This document shows, in pieces, positions 24,451-35,335 of a stretch of DNA of 64,000 nucleotides (within the stretch, counting starts at the first letter, position 1; each line of letters begins with the position of its first letter). Source of the stretch: Bradyrhizobium sp. 139 (GTDB taxonomy: Bacteria > Pseudomonadota > Alphaproteobacteria > Rhizobiales > Xanthobacteraceae). Under the pieces are notes generated by a model. It had not been told where the DNA came from, ran no database searches, and saw only the letters and a list, made by a program, of their open reading frames with translations. The DNA lies in the NCBI RefSeq assembly GCF_023074175.1, contig NZ_JADPKS010000104.1, forward strand, positions 1 to 64,000, read 5' to 3'. The position numbers were made by a program, and so were the translations under genes.

Positions 24451-26226
24451 ATGCTGGACAAGACGAAGGATATTGCCGTCTCCGCACAGGCCTGGCTCGA
24501 CGCGTTCGAGTGCATGCTTGGCAAACCCGGCCGTGAAACACTCGACCGGCTGTTCGTAGCCGAATGTTTCTGGCGCGACGTGCTGGCGCTGAGCTGGAAC
24601 CTGCAAACGATCGCCGGCCGCGATGCGGTCTCGCGGGCGTTGACCGCACTCGCACCCAAGGCCGCGCCGACGAATTTCGAGATCGCGCCGAACCGCGCGG
24701 CGCCGCGCTGGGTCACGCGTGCCGGCACCAACAACATCGAAGCCATCTTCAACTTCGAGACGGCGATCGGCCGCGGCAGCGGTATCGTCCGGCTCGTGCC
24801 CGATAGCGCTGACGGCGAACGCCTGAAGGCCTGGACGCTGCTCACCGCGCTCGACGAACTGAAAGATTTTGAGGAACAACTCGGCACGTCGCGGCCACGG
24901 GGACAGGCCTATTCGCGCGATTTCCGCGGGCCCAACTGGCTCGATTTGCGCAACGCATCGCGCGACTACGCCGAGCGCGATCCCGCGGTGCTGGTGGTCG
25001 GCGGCGGCCAAGCCGGCCTTGCGATTGCAGCACGGCTGAAGCAATTGAAGGTCGACACGCTGATCATCGATCGCGAGACGCGGATCGGCGACAATTGGCG
25101 CAAGCGCTATCACGCGCTGACCCTGCATAACCAGGTGCAGGTCAATCATTTGCCCTACATGCCATTCCCGCCGAACTGGCCGACCTATATCCCCAAGGAC
25201 AAGCTCGCCAACTGGTTCGAAGCCTATGTCGACGCGATGGAGCTGAATTTCTGGACGGGCACCGAGTTCGAGGGCGGCGCGCACGACGACGCGAAGGGCT
25301 GCTGGACCGTCACGCTGCGGCGCGCCGACGGCAGCAAACGCGTCATGCACCCGCGCCATGTTGTGATGGCGACCGGCGTCAGCGGCATCGCCAACGTGCC
25401 GGACATTCCGACCCTCGCCAATTTCAAAGGTACGCTGCTGCATTCCAGCGGCTACGAGGATGGCGAGACCTGGACAGGCAAGCGCGCCATCGTCATCGGC
25501 ACCGGCAACAGCGGCCACGACATCGCGCAGGATCTCTGCTCCAGCGGCGCCGAGGTGACGCTGGTGCAGCGGTCGCCGACGCTGGTCACCAACATCGAGC
25601 CGTCGGCGCAGCTCGCTTATGCGACCTACAACGAAGGCACGCTCGAGGACAACGACTTGATCGCAACCTCGATGCCGACACCGCTCGCGAAGAAAACCCA
25701 TGTGATGCTGACTGAGCAGTCGCAGGAGCTCGACAGGGAGCTGCTCGACGGCCTGCGCAAAGTCGGATTCAAGCTCGATTTCGGCGAGGCCGGCACCGGC
25801 TGGCAGTTCAAGTACCTCACCCGCGGCGGCGGCTATTACTTCAACGTCGGCTGCTCCAACCTGATCGTCGAGGGCGCGATCGAGCTCAGGCAGTTTGCAG
25901 ACATCGAGAGCTTCACGGCCGAAGGCGCTCAGATGAAGGACGGCTCGACGATCGCGGCCGATCTCATCGTGCTGTCCACGGGCTACAAGCCTCAGCAATA
26001 TCTGGTGCGGAAGCTGTTCGGCGACGGAGTCGCCGACCGCGTCGGCCCGGTCTGGGGCTTTGGCGACGGCCTCGAGCTGCGCAACATGTATGCGCGCACC
26101 AGGCAGCCTGGCCTCTGGTTCATCGCCGGCAGCCTCGCGCAGTGTCGGATCAACTCGAAATATCTCGCGCTCCAGATCAAGGCGATCGAGCAAGGGATTT
26201 TGGGGCGTGAGATGGGCGCAACATGA
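24451..26226 (+). CDS. Flavin-containing monooxygenase-type NAD(P)/FAD oxidoreductase
   Basis: The 591-residue protein has an NTF2-like N-terminal domain of about 130 residues, then an FAD Rossmann block VLVVGGGQAGLAIAARL at about 188. A second, NADPH-type Rossmann follows (AIVIGTGNSGHDIAQDL). The FAD linker TGVSG and the C-terminal STGYKP are seen. It resembles bacterial YUCCA/FMO-like oxygenases annotated as putative monooxygenases; the substrate is unknown. It follows the dead DUF2855 gene and precedes an NHL propeller, which suggests a small oxidative-catabolism cluster. Confidence 0.83.
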   Translation: MLDKTKDIAVSAQAWLDAFECMLGKPGRETLDRLFVAECFWRDVLALSWNLQTIAGRDAVSRALTALAPKAAPTNFEIAPNRAAPRWVTRAGTNNIEAIFNFETAIGRGSGIVRLVPDSADGERLKAWTLLTALDELKDFEEQLGTSRPRGQAYSRDFRGPNWLDLRNASRDYAERDPAVLVVGGGQAGLAIAARLKQLKVDTLIIDRETRIGDNWRKRYHALTLHNQVQVNHLPYMPFPPNWPTYIPKDKLANWFEAYVDAMELNFWTGTEFEGGAHDDAKGCWTVTLRRADGSKRVMHPRHVVMATGVSGIANVPDIPTLANFKGTLLHSSGYEDGETWTGKRAIVIGTGNSGHDIAQDLCSSGAEVTLVQRSPTLVTNIEPSAQLAYATYNEGTLEDNDLIATSMPTPLAKKTHVMLTEQSQELDRELLDGLRKVGFKLDFGEAGTGWQFKYLTRGGGYYFNVGCSNLIVEGAIELRQFADIESFTAEGAQMKDGSTIAADLIVLSTGYKPQQYLVRKLFGDGVADRVGPVWGFGDGLELRNMYARTRQPGLWFIAGSLAQCRINSKYLALQIKAIEQGILGREMGAT

Positions 26227-26234
26227 GCCTCCTC

Positions 26235-26289
26235 GTCATTGCGAGCCACCGGGTCCGTGCGAAGCGCGGCCCCGTTGGCTCGCAATGGC
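26235..26289. repeat. Short inverted repeat between the FMO and NHL genes
   Basis: The arms gtcattgcgagcca and tggctcgcaatggc differ by one base and flank a 27-base centre. This resembles the common alphaproteobacterial intergenic palindrome beginning gtcattgcgag. It sits eight bases past the FMO stop. Confidence 0.7.
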
Positions 26290-26337
26290 AGTGTGGAGAA
26301 GATCGCGCGCCGCCGATACGAATAAGAGGAGAAACCA

Positions 26338-27315
26338 ATGCCAGCCATTCTCGGCACCGGCGAGCACCGCTACCGCGTCGTCGAAAATTTCGCGAAGCTG
26401 CCGGACGGATGGACGCTCACCGACGTCGCGTCCGTCGCGGTCGATAGCCGCGACCGCATCTATGTCTTCAACCGCGGCGCCCATCCGATGGTGGTGCTCG
26501 ACCGCGAAGGCAATTTCTTGCGCAGCTGGGGTGAAGGCCTGTTCTCCCGCGCACATGGCTTGCACATCGATGCCGACGACAATCTCTATTGCACCGATGA
26601 CGGCGACCACACCGTGCGCAAATGCACCACCGAGGGAAAGGTGCTGCTGACGATCGGCATCCCCGAGAAGCCGTCGCCGTTCATGAGCGGCGATCCCTTC
26701 CATCGCTGCACCCACACTGCGTTATCGCCGAAAGGCGAGATCTACGTCTCCGACGGCTATGGCAATGCGCGCGTGCACAAGTTCACGCCCGACGGCAAGC
26801 TGATGACGAGCTGGGGCCAGCCGGGCACCGACCCCGGCCAGTTCAACATCGTGCACAACATCGCCACCGACGCCGAGGGATTTGTCTATGTCGCCGACCG
26901 CGAGAACCATCGCGTGCAGGTGTTCGATGGCGACGGCAAGTACGAGACGCAATGGAATAATCTGCACCGGCCCTGTGCGCTGTGCTGCTGCGGCGGCGGT
27001 AAGAATCCGACCTTCGTGATCGGCGAGCTCGGTCCCGGCCTGGCGGTCAACCGCAAGGTCCCCAATCTCGGCCCGCGGCTGTCCATTGTGGACGCCAAGG
27101 GAAACCGCATCGCGCGGCTCGGCGGCGAGGAAGGCCCGGGTGTCGCCAGCGGAAAATTCCTGGCTCCGCACGGCATCGCGCTGGACTCGAGGGGCGACAT
27201 CTATGTTGGCGAGGTCGGCGTCACCGACTGGAAGACGAGTTTTCCGGACGAGGAGATGCCGGCCGTGGTGCGCGCCACGCGGTGCTTGCAGAAGCTGGAG
27301 CGAGTGCGGGAGTAA
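26338..27315 (+). CDS. NHL-repeat beta-propeller protein, PAL-like
   Basis: The 325-residue protein has four to six NHL repeats, recognisable by AHGLHIDADDNLYCTDDGDH, GEIYVSDGYGNARVHKF, GFVYVADRENHRVQVF and APHGIALDSRGDIYVGEV. It resembles the peptidyl-alpha-hydroxyglycine amidating lyase/6-bladed propeller group. A cysteine run (CALCCCGGG, about residues 218-226) lies between blades 4 and 5 and is unusual. There is no signal peptide. It follows the FMO gene on the same strand with about 110 bases between, so it may be co-regulated. Confidence 0.8.
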   Translation: MPAILGTGEHRYRVVENFAKLPDGWTLTDVASVAVDSRDRIYVFNRGAHPMVVLDREGNFLRSWGEGLFSRAHGLHIDADDNLYCTDDGDHTVRKCTTEGKVLLTIGIPEKPSPFMSGDPFHRCTHTALSPKGEIYVSDGYGNARVHKFTPDGKLMTSWGQPGTDPGQFNIVHNIATDAEGFVYVADRENHRVQVFDGDGKYETQWNNLHRPCALCCCGGGKNPTFVIGELGPGLAVNRKVPNLGPRLSIVDAKGNRIARLGGEEGPGVASGKFLAPHGIALDSRGDIYVGEVGVTDWKTSFPDEEMPAVVRATRCLQKLERVRE

Positions 27316-27533
27316 TCGGGCGGACGAGGCCGCGATGCGCTGTCAGGCCGACCCTGCCTCCCTCGGCGTCGTCCTCGCCTCCTAAATCACGGTGTTTTGA
27401 GCGCTTTGCCACCCCGGAGCCGCATTGCTTGCGCCGGAATAAGTCGCTCAACGGGCTTCACAATCCCGTCACGCTGCATGTAGTATGTCAATACGTGCTG
27501 CTTCGCAGCGTACATGGAGGCCAGGAGCGTTAC

Positions 27534-28091
27534 TTGAACGCACATGTCTCGCAAGGCCATTGGCCGGTGTTGGTGCTGAATGCGGACTTCCGGCCGCTGA
27601 GTTACTACCCGCTGTCTCTGTGGTCGTGGCAGGATGCGATCAAGGCGGTGTTCCTCGACCGCGTCAACATCGTCGCGCATTACGATCAGGCGGTTCGAAG
27701 TCCCACGCTGGAAATGCAGCTGCCGAGCGTCGTCTCCCTCAAATCCTTCGTCAAGCCGACCACGCATCCCGCGTTCACCCGATTCAACGTCTTCTTGCGC
27801 GATCGTTTCGCCTGTCAATATTGCGGCTCGCCCGAAGACCTCACCTTCGATCACATCGTCCCGCGCAGCAAAGGCGGCCAGACCACCTGGGAGAACGTGG
27901 TTGCGGCGTGCTCGCCCTGTAATTTGCGCAAGGGCAATCTCACGTCGGTGCAAGCAAAAATGTTTCCGCGCCAGCACGCCTTCGCCCCGACCGTGCACCA
28001 GCTCCACCGCAACGGCCGCCTGTTCCCACCGAACTATCTGCACGATAGCTGGCTGGACTATCTCTACTGGGACACCGAACTGGATCCGTAG
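27534..28091 (+). CDS. HNH endonuclease
   Basis: The 185-residue protein has a conserved N-terminal block (GHWPVLVLNADFRPLSYYPL) and an HNH domain with CQYCG, the catalytic DHIVPRSKGG and ACSPCN. The four Cys probably bind zinc. The start is a TTG at 27534 with AGGAG six bases upstream; the only near ATG is out of frame. This form is widespread in alphaproteobacteria as a stand-alone gene of unknown target. A small hairpin (gctgc-ttc-gcagc) precedes the ribosome site. It is not visibly a restriction system. Confidence 0.85.
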   Translation: MNAHVSQGHWPVLVLNADFRPLSYYPLSLWSWQDAIKAVFLDRVNIVAHYDQAVRSPTLEMQLPSVVSLKSFVKPTTHPAFTRFNVFLRDRFACQYCGSPEDLTFDHIVPRSKGGQTTWENVVAACSPCNLRKGNLTSVQAKMFPRQHAFAPTVHQLHRNGRLFPPNYLHDSWLDYLYWDTELDP

Positions 28092-28449
28092 GGAGTTGGC
28101 AGTTCGCCAATGAGTTCTTCGAACTCTGGCTGCCAGCGCATGTTTTACGAGATTCGAGATCAGGCAACTCAGAGGTCGTTCTCCAGCCACCGATTCTGCC
28201 AGATCCGAGACCTCGGTGCCCATGGCGGCACCTCGTACTCGGCCATGGCGGTCGAATTGCACTCGCGCTGGTCGGGCGCGGGGATAGACCTCAGGTCGAG
28301 GCTGCCGTCGAAAACGCAGAGATGTTGCGGGCCTGCGGCCGCCGATCCTTATCGTTTCGTTACCGTCCTTTAAGCCTCTGGCGGCAATCTCGGCCATGGC
28401 GGACCGGCGTGCCGGCCCGCCGACCGGTCAGGTTCGAGGTTGCCTTCTC
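28092..28449. other. Intergenic region before the GT87-type gene
   Basis: This 358-base stretch holds no convincing gene. A nested inverted repeat, tggcag (28097-28102) with ctgcca (28131-28136), encloses gagttcttcgaactc and may act as an attenuator or terminator for the HNH gene. Open frames in it have atypical composition. Confidence 0.45.
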
Positions 28450-29697
28450 ATGCTCGCCGAAACACTGGAACAGCTTCAGTTCTTGCCCTCGAAGCGGGCG
28501 GCCTATGTTCGCTTCGTGCTGGCGGCGCTGGCGGTGATCGTCGTGTTCAAGACCTTCTGGTTCGCGCGCTTCGGTGCTTGGGCGCAGCGCGAGCTTGCCG
28601 ATTTCGACGCCTTCCACATCGTCGCGCAACGCGTCTGGCGCGGCGATCTGGACCAGGTCTATCATTCCGAGGCGCTGCTGAAGATGCAGATGGAGGCCGC
28701 CGGCGGCGCCACCCGCTTCATGCCCTGGACCTATCCGCCGCAATACGACCTGCTGGTGGCGCCCTTCGCATTCCTCCCCGTCGGCGTTAGCTATCTGCTG
28801 TTCACGGCCGCGACGCTCGCGCTCTATCTCGTAACGCTGCGAAGGATCGCCGGGAATAATTTCGCGCAAGTGCTGGTGATCCTGTTTCCGGCGCTGGCGA
28901 TCACCATCGGCTGCGGACAGAACGGCTTTCTGACCGGGGCGCTGATCGGGCTCGTTTGCCTCAACGTGGAACGGCGGCAGCTGTTGGCCGGCCTCGCGCT
29001 CGGCACCATGGTGATCAAGCCGCACCTTGCGATTGCCGCCGGCGTCTATCTGCTGGTGACGCGGCGCTGGATCGCGCTCGGAACGGCCGCCGCCGTCGTA
29101 CTGGCGAGTTCACTGCTCTGCACGCTCCTCTTCGGCTGGCAGATCTGGTTCGCATGGCTCGGCGCGATCAGAGAATCGGCGAGCTATCTCGAGCAGGGAT
29201 TCTATCCACTCTTTCGTATGGTTTCGACCTATGCGGCGCTGTACAAGGCCGGCGTTTCCGCAAGCGCCGCCTTCTGGGCACAGACGGCCGTTGCCGGGCT
29301 GGCCCTGTTCGCCGTCCTTCTCGGCGCGGCGCGCGGCGCTTCAGCGGCTTTCACGCTCGGTGCCGCCGTGATGGTATCCGTGATGATCAGCCCCTATGCG
29401 TATGACTACGATCTGCCGATGCTCGGAATCGGCCTGGCGCTGATGCTGCCCGATCTCATCAGGATCGCGAGCCCGCGCGAGCGTAGCGTCATATACGGGC
29501 TGATCCTGTTCGCCGGAGCCTATGGTCTGTTGCAGACAGCGCGGCGCGCGGTGCAATTCGGGCAGAAGGCCGATCCCGATCAACATTTCGCGCCCGCGCT
29601 GGGCGGCTTCGCCTTGATGGCGCTACTGGTCCTGCTGCTGCGACTGCTGTGGCGCGGGACACAGCCGGCGCCCATCCTGTCGCAAGCCGCGGAATAA
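28450..29697 (+). CDS. GT87/DUF2029 family polyprenyl-phosphate-dependent glycosyltransferase-like membrane protein
   Basis: The 415-residue protein has about eleven hydrophobic segments. An early acidic-aromatic patch (DFDAFHIVAQRVWRGD) and a PWTYPPQYDLL motif are typical of GT87/DUF2029 (PimE-like mannosyltransferase) proteins. The catalytic Asp is probably among DFDAF. The start ATG at 28450 is used; an upstream ATG at 28396 adds 18 residues without signal character. The sugar donor and acceptor are unknown. Confidence 0.78.
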   Translation: MLAETLEQLQFLPSKRAAYVRFVLAALAVIVVFKTFWFARFGAWAQRELADFDAFHIVAQRVWRGDLDQVYHSEALLKMQMEAAGGATRFMPWTYPPQYDLLVAPFAFLPVGVSYLLFTAATLALYLVTLRRIAGNNFAQVLVILFPALAITIGCGQNGFLTGALIGLVCLNVERRQLLAGLALGTMVIKPHLAIAAGVYLLVTRRWIALGTAAAVVLASSLLCTLLFGWQIWFAWLGAIRESASYLEQGFYPLFRMVSTYAALYKAGVSASAAFWAQTAVAGLALFAVLLGAARGASAAFTLGAAVMVSVMISPYAYDYDLPMLGIGLALMLPDLIRIASPRERSVIYGLILFAGAYGLLQTARRAVQFGQKADPDQHFAPALGGFALMALLVLLLRLLWRGTQPAPILSQAAE

Positions 29698-29893
29698 CGC
29701 CTCTACGCCCGCTGCAACACCAGCGTCACGCCGCGCCGAATCCATGGATGGCGCTTAGCAGACGAGTGCGACGCACTCCACCTCGGCTGGCGGATACAGG
29801 CTATGGCGGATTATGGAACCCGGAACGCTGGTACCCGTTCAGATGGGAGCGCGGGCGGCAGTGCTGCCGCAACGCAAACGAGGGAGACGCACC

Positions 29894-30115
29894 ATGGCCA
29901 CAGCCGAGAAGGATCACGTCTACAAGATCCTGGAGCTGGTCGGATCATCCGAGACCTCGATCGAGGATGCGATCAAGAACGCCATCAGCCGCGCCGCAAA
30001 GACGGTTCGCGAGATGAAATGGTTCGAGGTGGTGCAGACGCGCGGTCACATCGAAAATGGCACTGTCCGCCATTACCAGGTGACGCTACGCGTCGGCTTC
30101 ACGCTGGCGGATTGA
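29894..30115 (+). CDS. Dodecin-family flavin-storage protein
   Basis: The 73-residue protein reads MATAEKDHVYKILELVGSSE, with AIKNAISRAAKT and WFEVVQTRGHIENG downstream. This matches the dodecin fold of about 70 residues that forms a dodecameric shell binding riboflavin/FMN. The conserved Trp and RGH-x-x-N-G stretch are present. A GGGAG eight bases upstream supports the ATG at 29894. Confidence 0.92.
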   Translation: MATAEKDHVYKILELVGSSETSIEDAIKNAISRAAKTVREMKWFEVVQTRGHIENGTVRHYQVTLRVGFTLAD

Positions 30116-30295
30116 CGCGGCGGACGCCGCGCGAAACCGTCATGGCGCGGCGGCCTGGTTAACATCCGCCGGTGGGGGGCGATCAAATATCGACGACCTC
30201 CTCCGGAGGACTACGGACGCGCAAAATCATCGCGGAAGTTGCAACAGGCCGTTAAGGCCAAAGTGAGAGGTTTGCACCGATCTGGAGCAAGCCCG

Positions 30296-32200
30296 ATGGT
30301 CACGAGCCGCGAACTCGGCAAGACGCGCCTTCCGCTCTGGGCCGCGGGATTCGTCGTGCTGATCTGCGCGGCGATCCTCGGCTTGAGCGTCTGGCGCGAA
30401 TGGGAAACGCACAATGCCGAGCTCAGGAACGCCGAGATCGACGTCGCCAACCTCGCGCATTCGCTGATCCAGCACGCGGACGACACGTTCGAGCTCGCCG
30501 ATACGATCCTGGTCGGACTGGTCCATCGGCTCGAACTCGACGGAACGGGCGCGGACACGATCGCAAAGCTCCAGACTTATCTGCCCACCCGCAAATCATC
30601 GGACCGCATCCGCGGCATTTTCATCTATGACGAGACCGGCCGATGGCTCGCCACCACCGAGCATGTCGACTTCTCCAAGCTCAATAACAGCGACCGCGAA
30701 TATTTCCGGCAGCACCGCGATTCCCCGAAGAAGGACACGCTGATCGGGCGGCCCGTCAAGAGCCGCGCCGGCGGCCAGTGGATCATCACCGCGTCACGCC
30801 GAATCGACCACCCCGACGGCAGCTTTGCCGGCGTCGCGCTGCTCACGATCGACGTCGCCTATTTCGCGAAGTTCTACGAGCGCTTCGATTTCGGCCCGAA
30901 CGGCTCGGCGTCGCTGCTCAACAACGCCGGTATCATGCTGGCGCGCAGCCACGACGCGAGCGGCGGCTTCGTCGGCCGCGACCTGTCCAATGCGCCGCTG
31001 TTCAGGGATTGGAAAAGCCGTCCGGGGGCGGCGGTTTACTATTTCAAGTCGCCGCTCGATGGCGTGCAGCGGCTGAGCTACTATCAGCACAGCAGCCGCT
31101 ATCCGCTGATAGTGCTGGCAAGCAAGTCGCAGGACGACGTGCTGGCGCCCTGGCGACGCGCGGCGGCCGTACGCACGACCTTCGTGCTCGGCCTCGTCGT
31201 GCTGATCGCGGTGATCGGCTTCTATCTGGTCCGCCAGCTCTGGCAGCGGCAGCGAATGGCGCAGGCCCTGATCGCGAAGGAAGCCCATTTCCGCCTGCTC
31301 GCCGAGCAATCCAGCGATATGGTGTCCCGGATCGGGCTGGATAACCGGCTGATCTACGTCTCTCCCTCGTGCGTGCGCATCATCGGCTGGTCTCCCGACG
31401 AACTGCTCGGCACGTCGGCGGTGGCCGGCATCCACGCGGACGACATGGAACGGGTCGAGCAAGCCATCGCCGCGCTGAAGAACGGCGAGGCCGAAGAAGC
31501 GCGGTTCGTCTATCGCCAGCGTCATCGCGACAAGGGCGATATCTGGGCCGAGGCGGCCTTGCACGTGACCCGAGCCTCCGACAGCGGCGAGATCGACGGT
31601 GTCGTCGCGGTCGTGCGCGACATGACCGAGCAGAAGGACCTTCAGGACAAGCTCGCTTCGCTCGCAACCACCGACGGCCTGACCGGTCTTGCCAACCGCC
31701 GGGCGTTCGATGAGCGTCTCGCGGAGGAATGGACGCGCGCCCGGCGCGACGGGACGCAGATCTCGCTCCTGTTGATCGATGTCGACCATTTCAAGAAATT
31801 CAACGACCATTATGGACATCTGGCCGGCGACGGATGCCTGCGTACGCTGGGCCGGATCCTGTCCGCCCAGGCCAGACGCCCGGCCGACCTCGCGGCGCGC
31901 TACGGTGGCGAGGAGTTCGCCTTGCTGTTGCCGAATACCGGGCCGGATGGCTGCGCTGAAGTCGGCGAAGGGATTCGCCAGGCACTGCACGACTTCGCCA
32001 TGCTGCATGCGCAAAATCCGCCCTCCCGGCTGGTTACGGTGAGCGTGGGCGCCGCGAGGAGCCTTCCGTCTCAGACCACGATGGACTGCAGCACGCTGGT
32101 CGCTGCCGCCGACCGCGCGCTCTACGCTGCCAAGGACAGCGGCCGTGACCGTCTGGTGATGTCGGGGCAGATCGTACCTTGGACCGCGAAGAGCGCGTGA
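30296..32200 (+). CDS. Diguanylate cyclase with Cache, PAS and GGDEF domains
   Basis: The 634-residue sensor has TM1 at about 12-32, a periplasmic dCache-like domain (about 45-295), TM2 near 300-318, PAS (about 325-445) and GGDEF (about 452-634). The active site is RYGGEEF, and five residues before GGEEF lies RPAD, the RxxD inhibitory site. It should therefore make cyclic-di-GMP and be feedback-inhibited. No EAL domain follows. The ATG at 30296 is used; an upstream in-frame start at 30239 adds 19 residues. Confidence 0.92.
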   Translation: MVTSRELGKTRLPLWAAGFVVLICAAILGLSVWREWETHNAELRNAEIDVANLAHSLIQHADDTFELADTILVGLVHRLELDGTGADTIAKLQTYLPTRKSSDRIRGIFIYDETGRWLATTEHVDFSKLNNSDREYFRQHRDSPKKDTLIGRPVKSRAGGQWIITASRRIDHPDGSFAGVALLTIDVAYFAKFYERFDFGPNGSASLLNNAGIMLARSHDASGGFVGRDLSNAPLFRDWKSRPGAAVYYFKSPLDGVQRLSYYQHSSRYPLIVLASKSQDDVLAPWRRAAAVRTTFVLGLVVLIAVIGFYLVRQLWQRQRMAQALIAKEAHFRLLAEQSSDMVSRIGLDNRLIYVSPSCVRIIGWSPDELLGTSAVAGIHADDMERVEQAIAALKNGEAEEARFVYRQRHRDKGDIWAEAALHVTRASDSGEIDGVVAVVRDMTEQKDLQDKLASLATTDGLTGLANRRAFDERLAEEWTRARRDGTQISLLLIDVDHFKKFNDHYGHLAGDGCLRTLGRILSAQARRPADLAARYGGEEFALLLPNTGPDGCAEVGEGIRQALHDFAMLHAQNPPSRLVTVSVGAARSLPSQTTMDCSTLVAAADRALYAAKDSGRDRLVMSGQIVPWTAKSA

Positions 32201-32457
32201 TGGGATCGGTCGCCCGCCAGGCGTAGCGCACGGCGTCGTTTCCTGCGTCGCTGCGAGTGATATTTGAGAACTCACCTTCGAACGTTGCCGCGACCGACCA
32301 TCGCAGCGCGGGCCTTTCCTCCCCGGTTTGTCGCTTGCGTTCGGGCGAGGCCGGCCTGTTTGCGCATCGCCACACCTCGGTCGAGTCTTTCAGGCAGGCT
32401 CTTGCGGAGCACGGCCTGCTTCACGACGAATGAACGCGCGTTCCAGTTTGCGCGGCA

Positions 32458-33422
32458 TCAGGCAAGATGGCACGCCACGAAGTGCCCGCCCGCCCCTTCC
32501 CTCAGCTCAGGCGCACTTTCCGCGCAGCGCGGCTGGGCGATCGGACAGCGGGTGTGGAAGTGGCAGCCGGATGGCGGCTTCATCGGGCTCGGCACGTCGC
32601 CCTTGAGGCGGATGCGTTCACGCTTGAGCTTGGGATCGGGCACCGGCACCGCTGATAACAGCGCCCTGGTGTAGGGATGCTGCGGATTGCGGTACAGATC
32701 GCTCGCTTTCGCCAGCTCGACGATGCGGCCGAGATACATCACGGCGACGCGGTCGGAGATGTGCTCGACCACCGACAAATCGTGCGCGACGAACAGATAG
32801 GTCAGGTTCAGCTCGGCCTGGAGGTCCTCCAGCAGATTGATCACCTGCGCCTGGATCGACACGTCGAGTGCCGAGACCGGCTCGTCACAGACGATCAGCT
32901 TCGGTTCGACCGCGAGCGCACGCGCGATCACGATGCGCTGGCGCTGGCCGCCGGAGAATTCGTGCGGGTAGCGGCGCATGTGCTCGGCCTTGAGGCCGAC
33001 TTTCACCAAGAGCCCCGCGACGCGCTCCTCGCGCTCCTTGGCTGAGGACGCGAGACTGTGGATGGTGAAGGCCTCGCCGAGGATCGCCCCGACCGTCATG
33101 CGCGGATTGAGCGAGGCGAACGGGTCCTGGAACACGAGCTGCATGTTCCGCCGCATCGCGCGCAAATCGTTGCCACCGAGCTGGCGCACGTCCTGGCCGT
33201 CGAACATGACCTCGCCGTCGGTCGGTTCGATCAGGCGCAGCACGCAACGCCCCGTCGTTGACTTGCCGCAACCGGATTCGCCGACGAGACCGAGCGTCTC
33301 GCCGCGATTGACCGAAAACGAGACCCCGTCGACCGCGTAGACGCTGCCGACCTGGCGCGACAACAGGCCGCCGAACACCGGGAAGTGCTTCTTCAGGTTG
33401 GAGACTTGCAGCAAGGGCTCGC

Positions 33423-33426
<4 letters not shown>
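32458..33426 (-). CDS. Oligopeptide/dipeptide ABC transporter ATP-binding protein (DppF type)
   Basis: The 322-residue ATPase has Walker A GESGCGKST, signature FSGGQRQRI, and Walker B LIVCDEPVSALDVS. The C-terminal oligopeptide-transporter domain contains HPYTRALLSAVP and the cysteine tail GCHFHTRCPIAQPRC, typical of DppF/OppF. It starts four bases within the upstream ATPase gene. Last of five co-oriented genes in the peptide-uptake operon. Confidence 0.9.
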
Positions 33427-34417
<991 letters not shown>

Positions 34418-34418
<1 letters not shown>

Positions 34419-35335
34419 CAGATCACCCGTCGCGCATCGAGCGCGTCACGCAAGCCGTCGCCGATGAAGTTGATGGCGACCACCGCGATGAAGATCGCGC
34501 CGCCCGGGAACAGCGCCCAGTGCGGGCCGATGTCGAGGAAATCCTTGGCGTCGTACAGCAGCCGGCCCCAGGTCGGCGTATCCGGCGGAAAGCCGAGGCC
34601 GAGGAAGGACAGCGTCGATTCCGCGATGATGGCGGCAGCGACGTCGATGGTGCCGGCGATGATCACCGGACCGAGCGCATTGGGCAGGATGTGCCGCACC
34701 ACCTGGCGCACCGGACTTGCGCCGAGCGCACGGGCGGCCTCGACGAACTCCTTCTCGCGGATTGACAGGAACTGCGCACGAACGAGCCGCGCGACCGGCA
34801 TCCAGCGCAGGCCGCCGATGACAAGCACGATCAGGATGAAAATGCCGCCCTCGGGACCGAACGCGACCTTCAGCCCATCGCGGAAGAGATAGATCAGCAG
34901 CAGCAGCAGCGGCAGTTGCGGCAGCGACAAAAACAGGTCGGTGAGCCACATCAACCCATGCCCGAGCGCGCCGCGCGACATGCCGGCGAACGCGCCGACC
35001 AGCACGCCGATGAAGACCGAGACCAGCATCGCAGCCAACCCGACCGCGAGCGAGATGCGACCACCATAGATCATGCGCGCCAGAATGTCCTGCCCGAGAT
35101 CGTCGGTGCCGAAGGGATGCGCGAGCGAAGGCCCCTGCATGCCCGCCACGATATCGATGTCGTCAATCTTGACCCGCCAGATGAAGGGCCCGACCACGAC
35201 GGCCAGGATGAGGACGAGCAGCAGGAAAGCGCTGACCACGGCGAGCTTGTGGCGGCTGTAACGCCGCCACGTCTCGCGCCAGGGCGAGTAGGTGCGCCGC
35301 TCAGCGGAGGGAGATGCGAGGGTCAAGCCAGCCAT
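34418..35335 (-). CDS. Peptide ABC transporter permease (DppC type)
   Basis: The 305-residue permease has an N-terminal helix, then the LAHPFGTDDLGQDILARMIYG motif of DppC/OppC, and the EAA loop EAARALGASPVRQVVRHILPN, with five more helices. The ATG at 35335 overlaps the upstream permease by 35 bases; an ATG at 35344 would add only MCC. The C-terminal NFIGDGLRDALD is typical. Confidence 0.88.
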
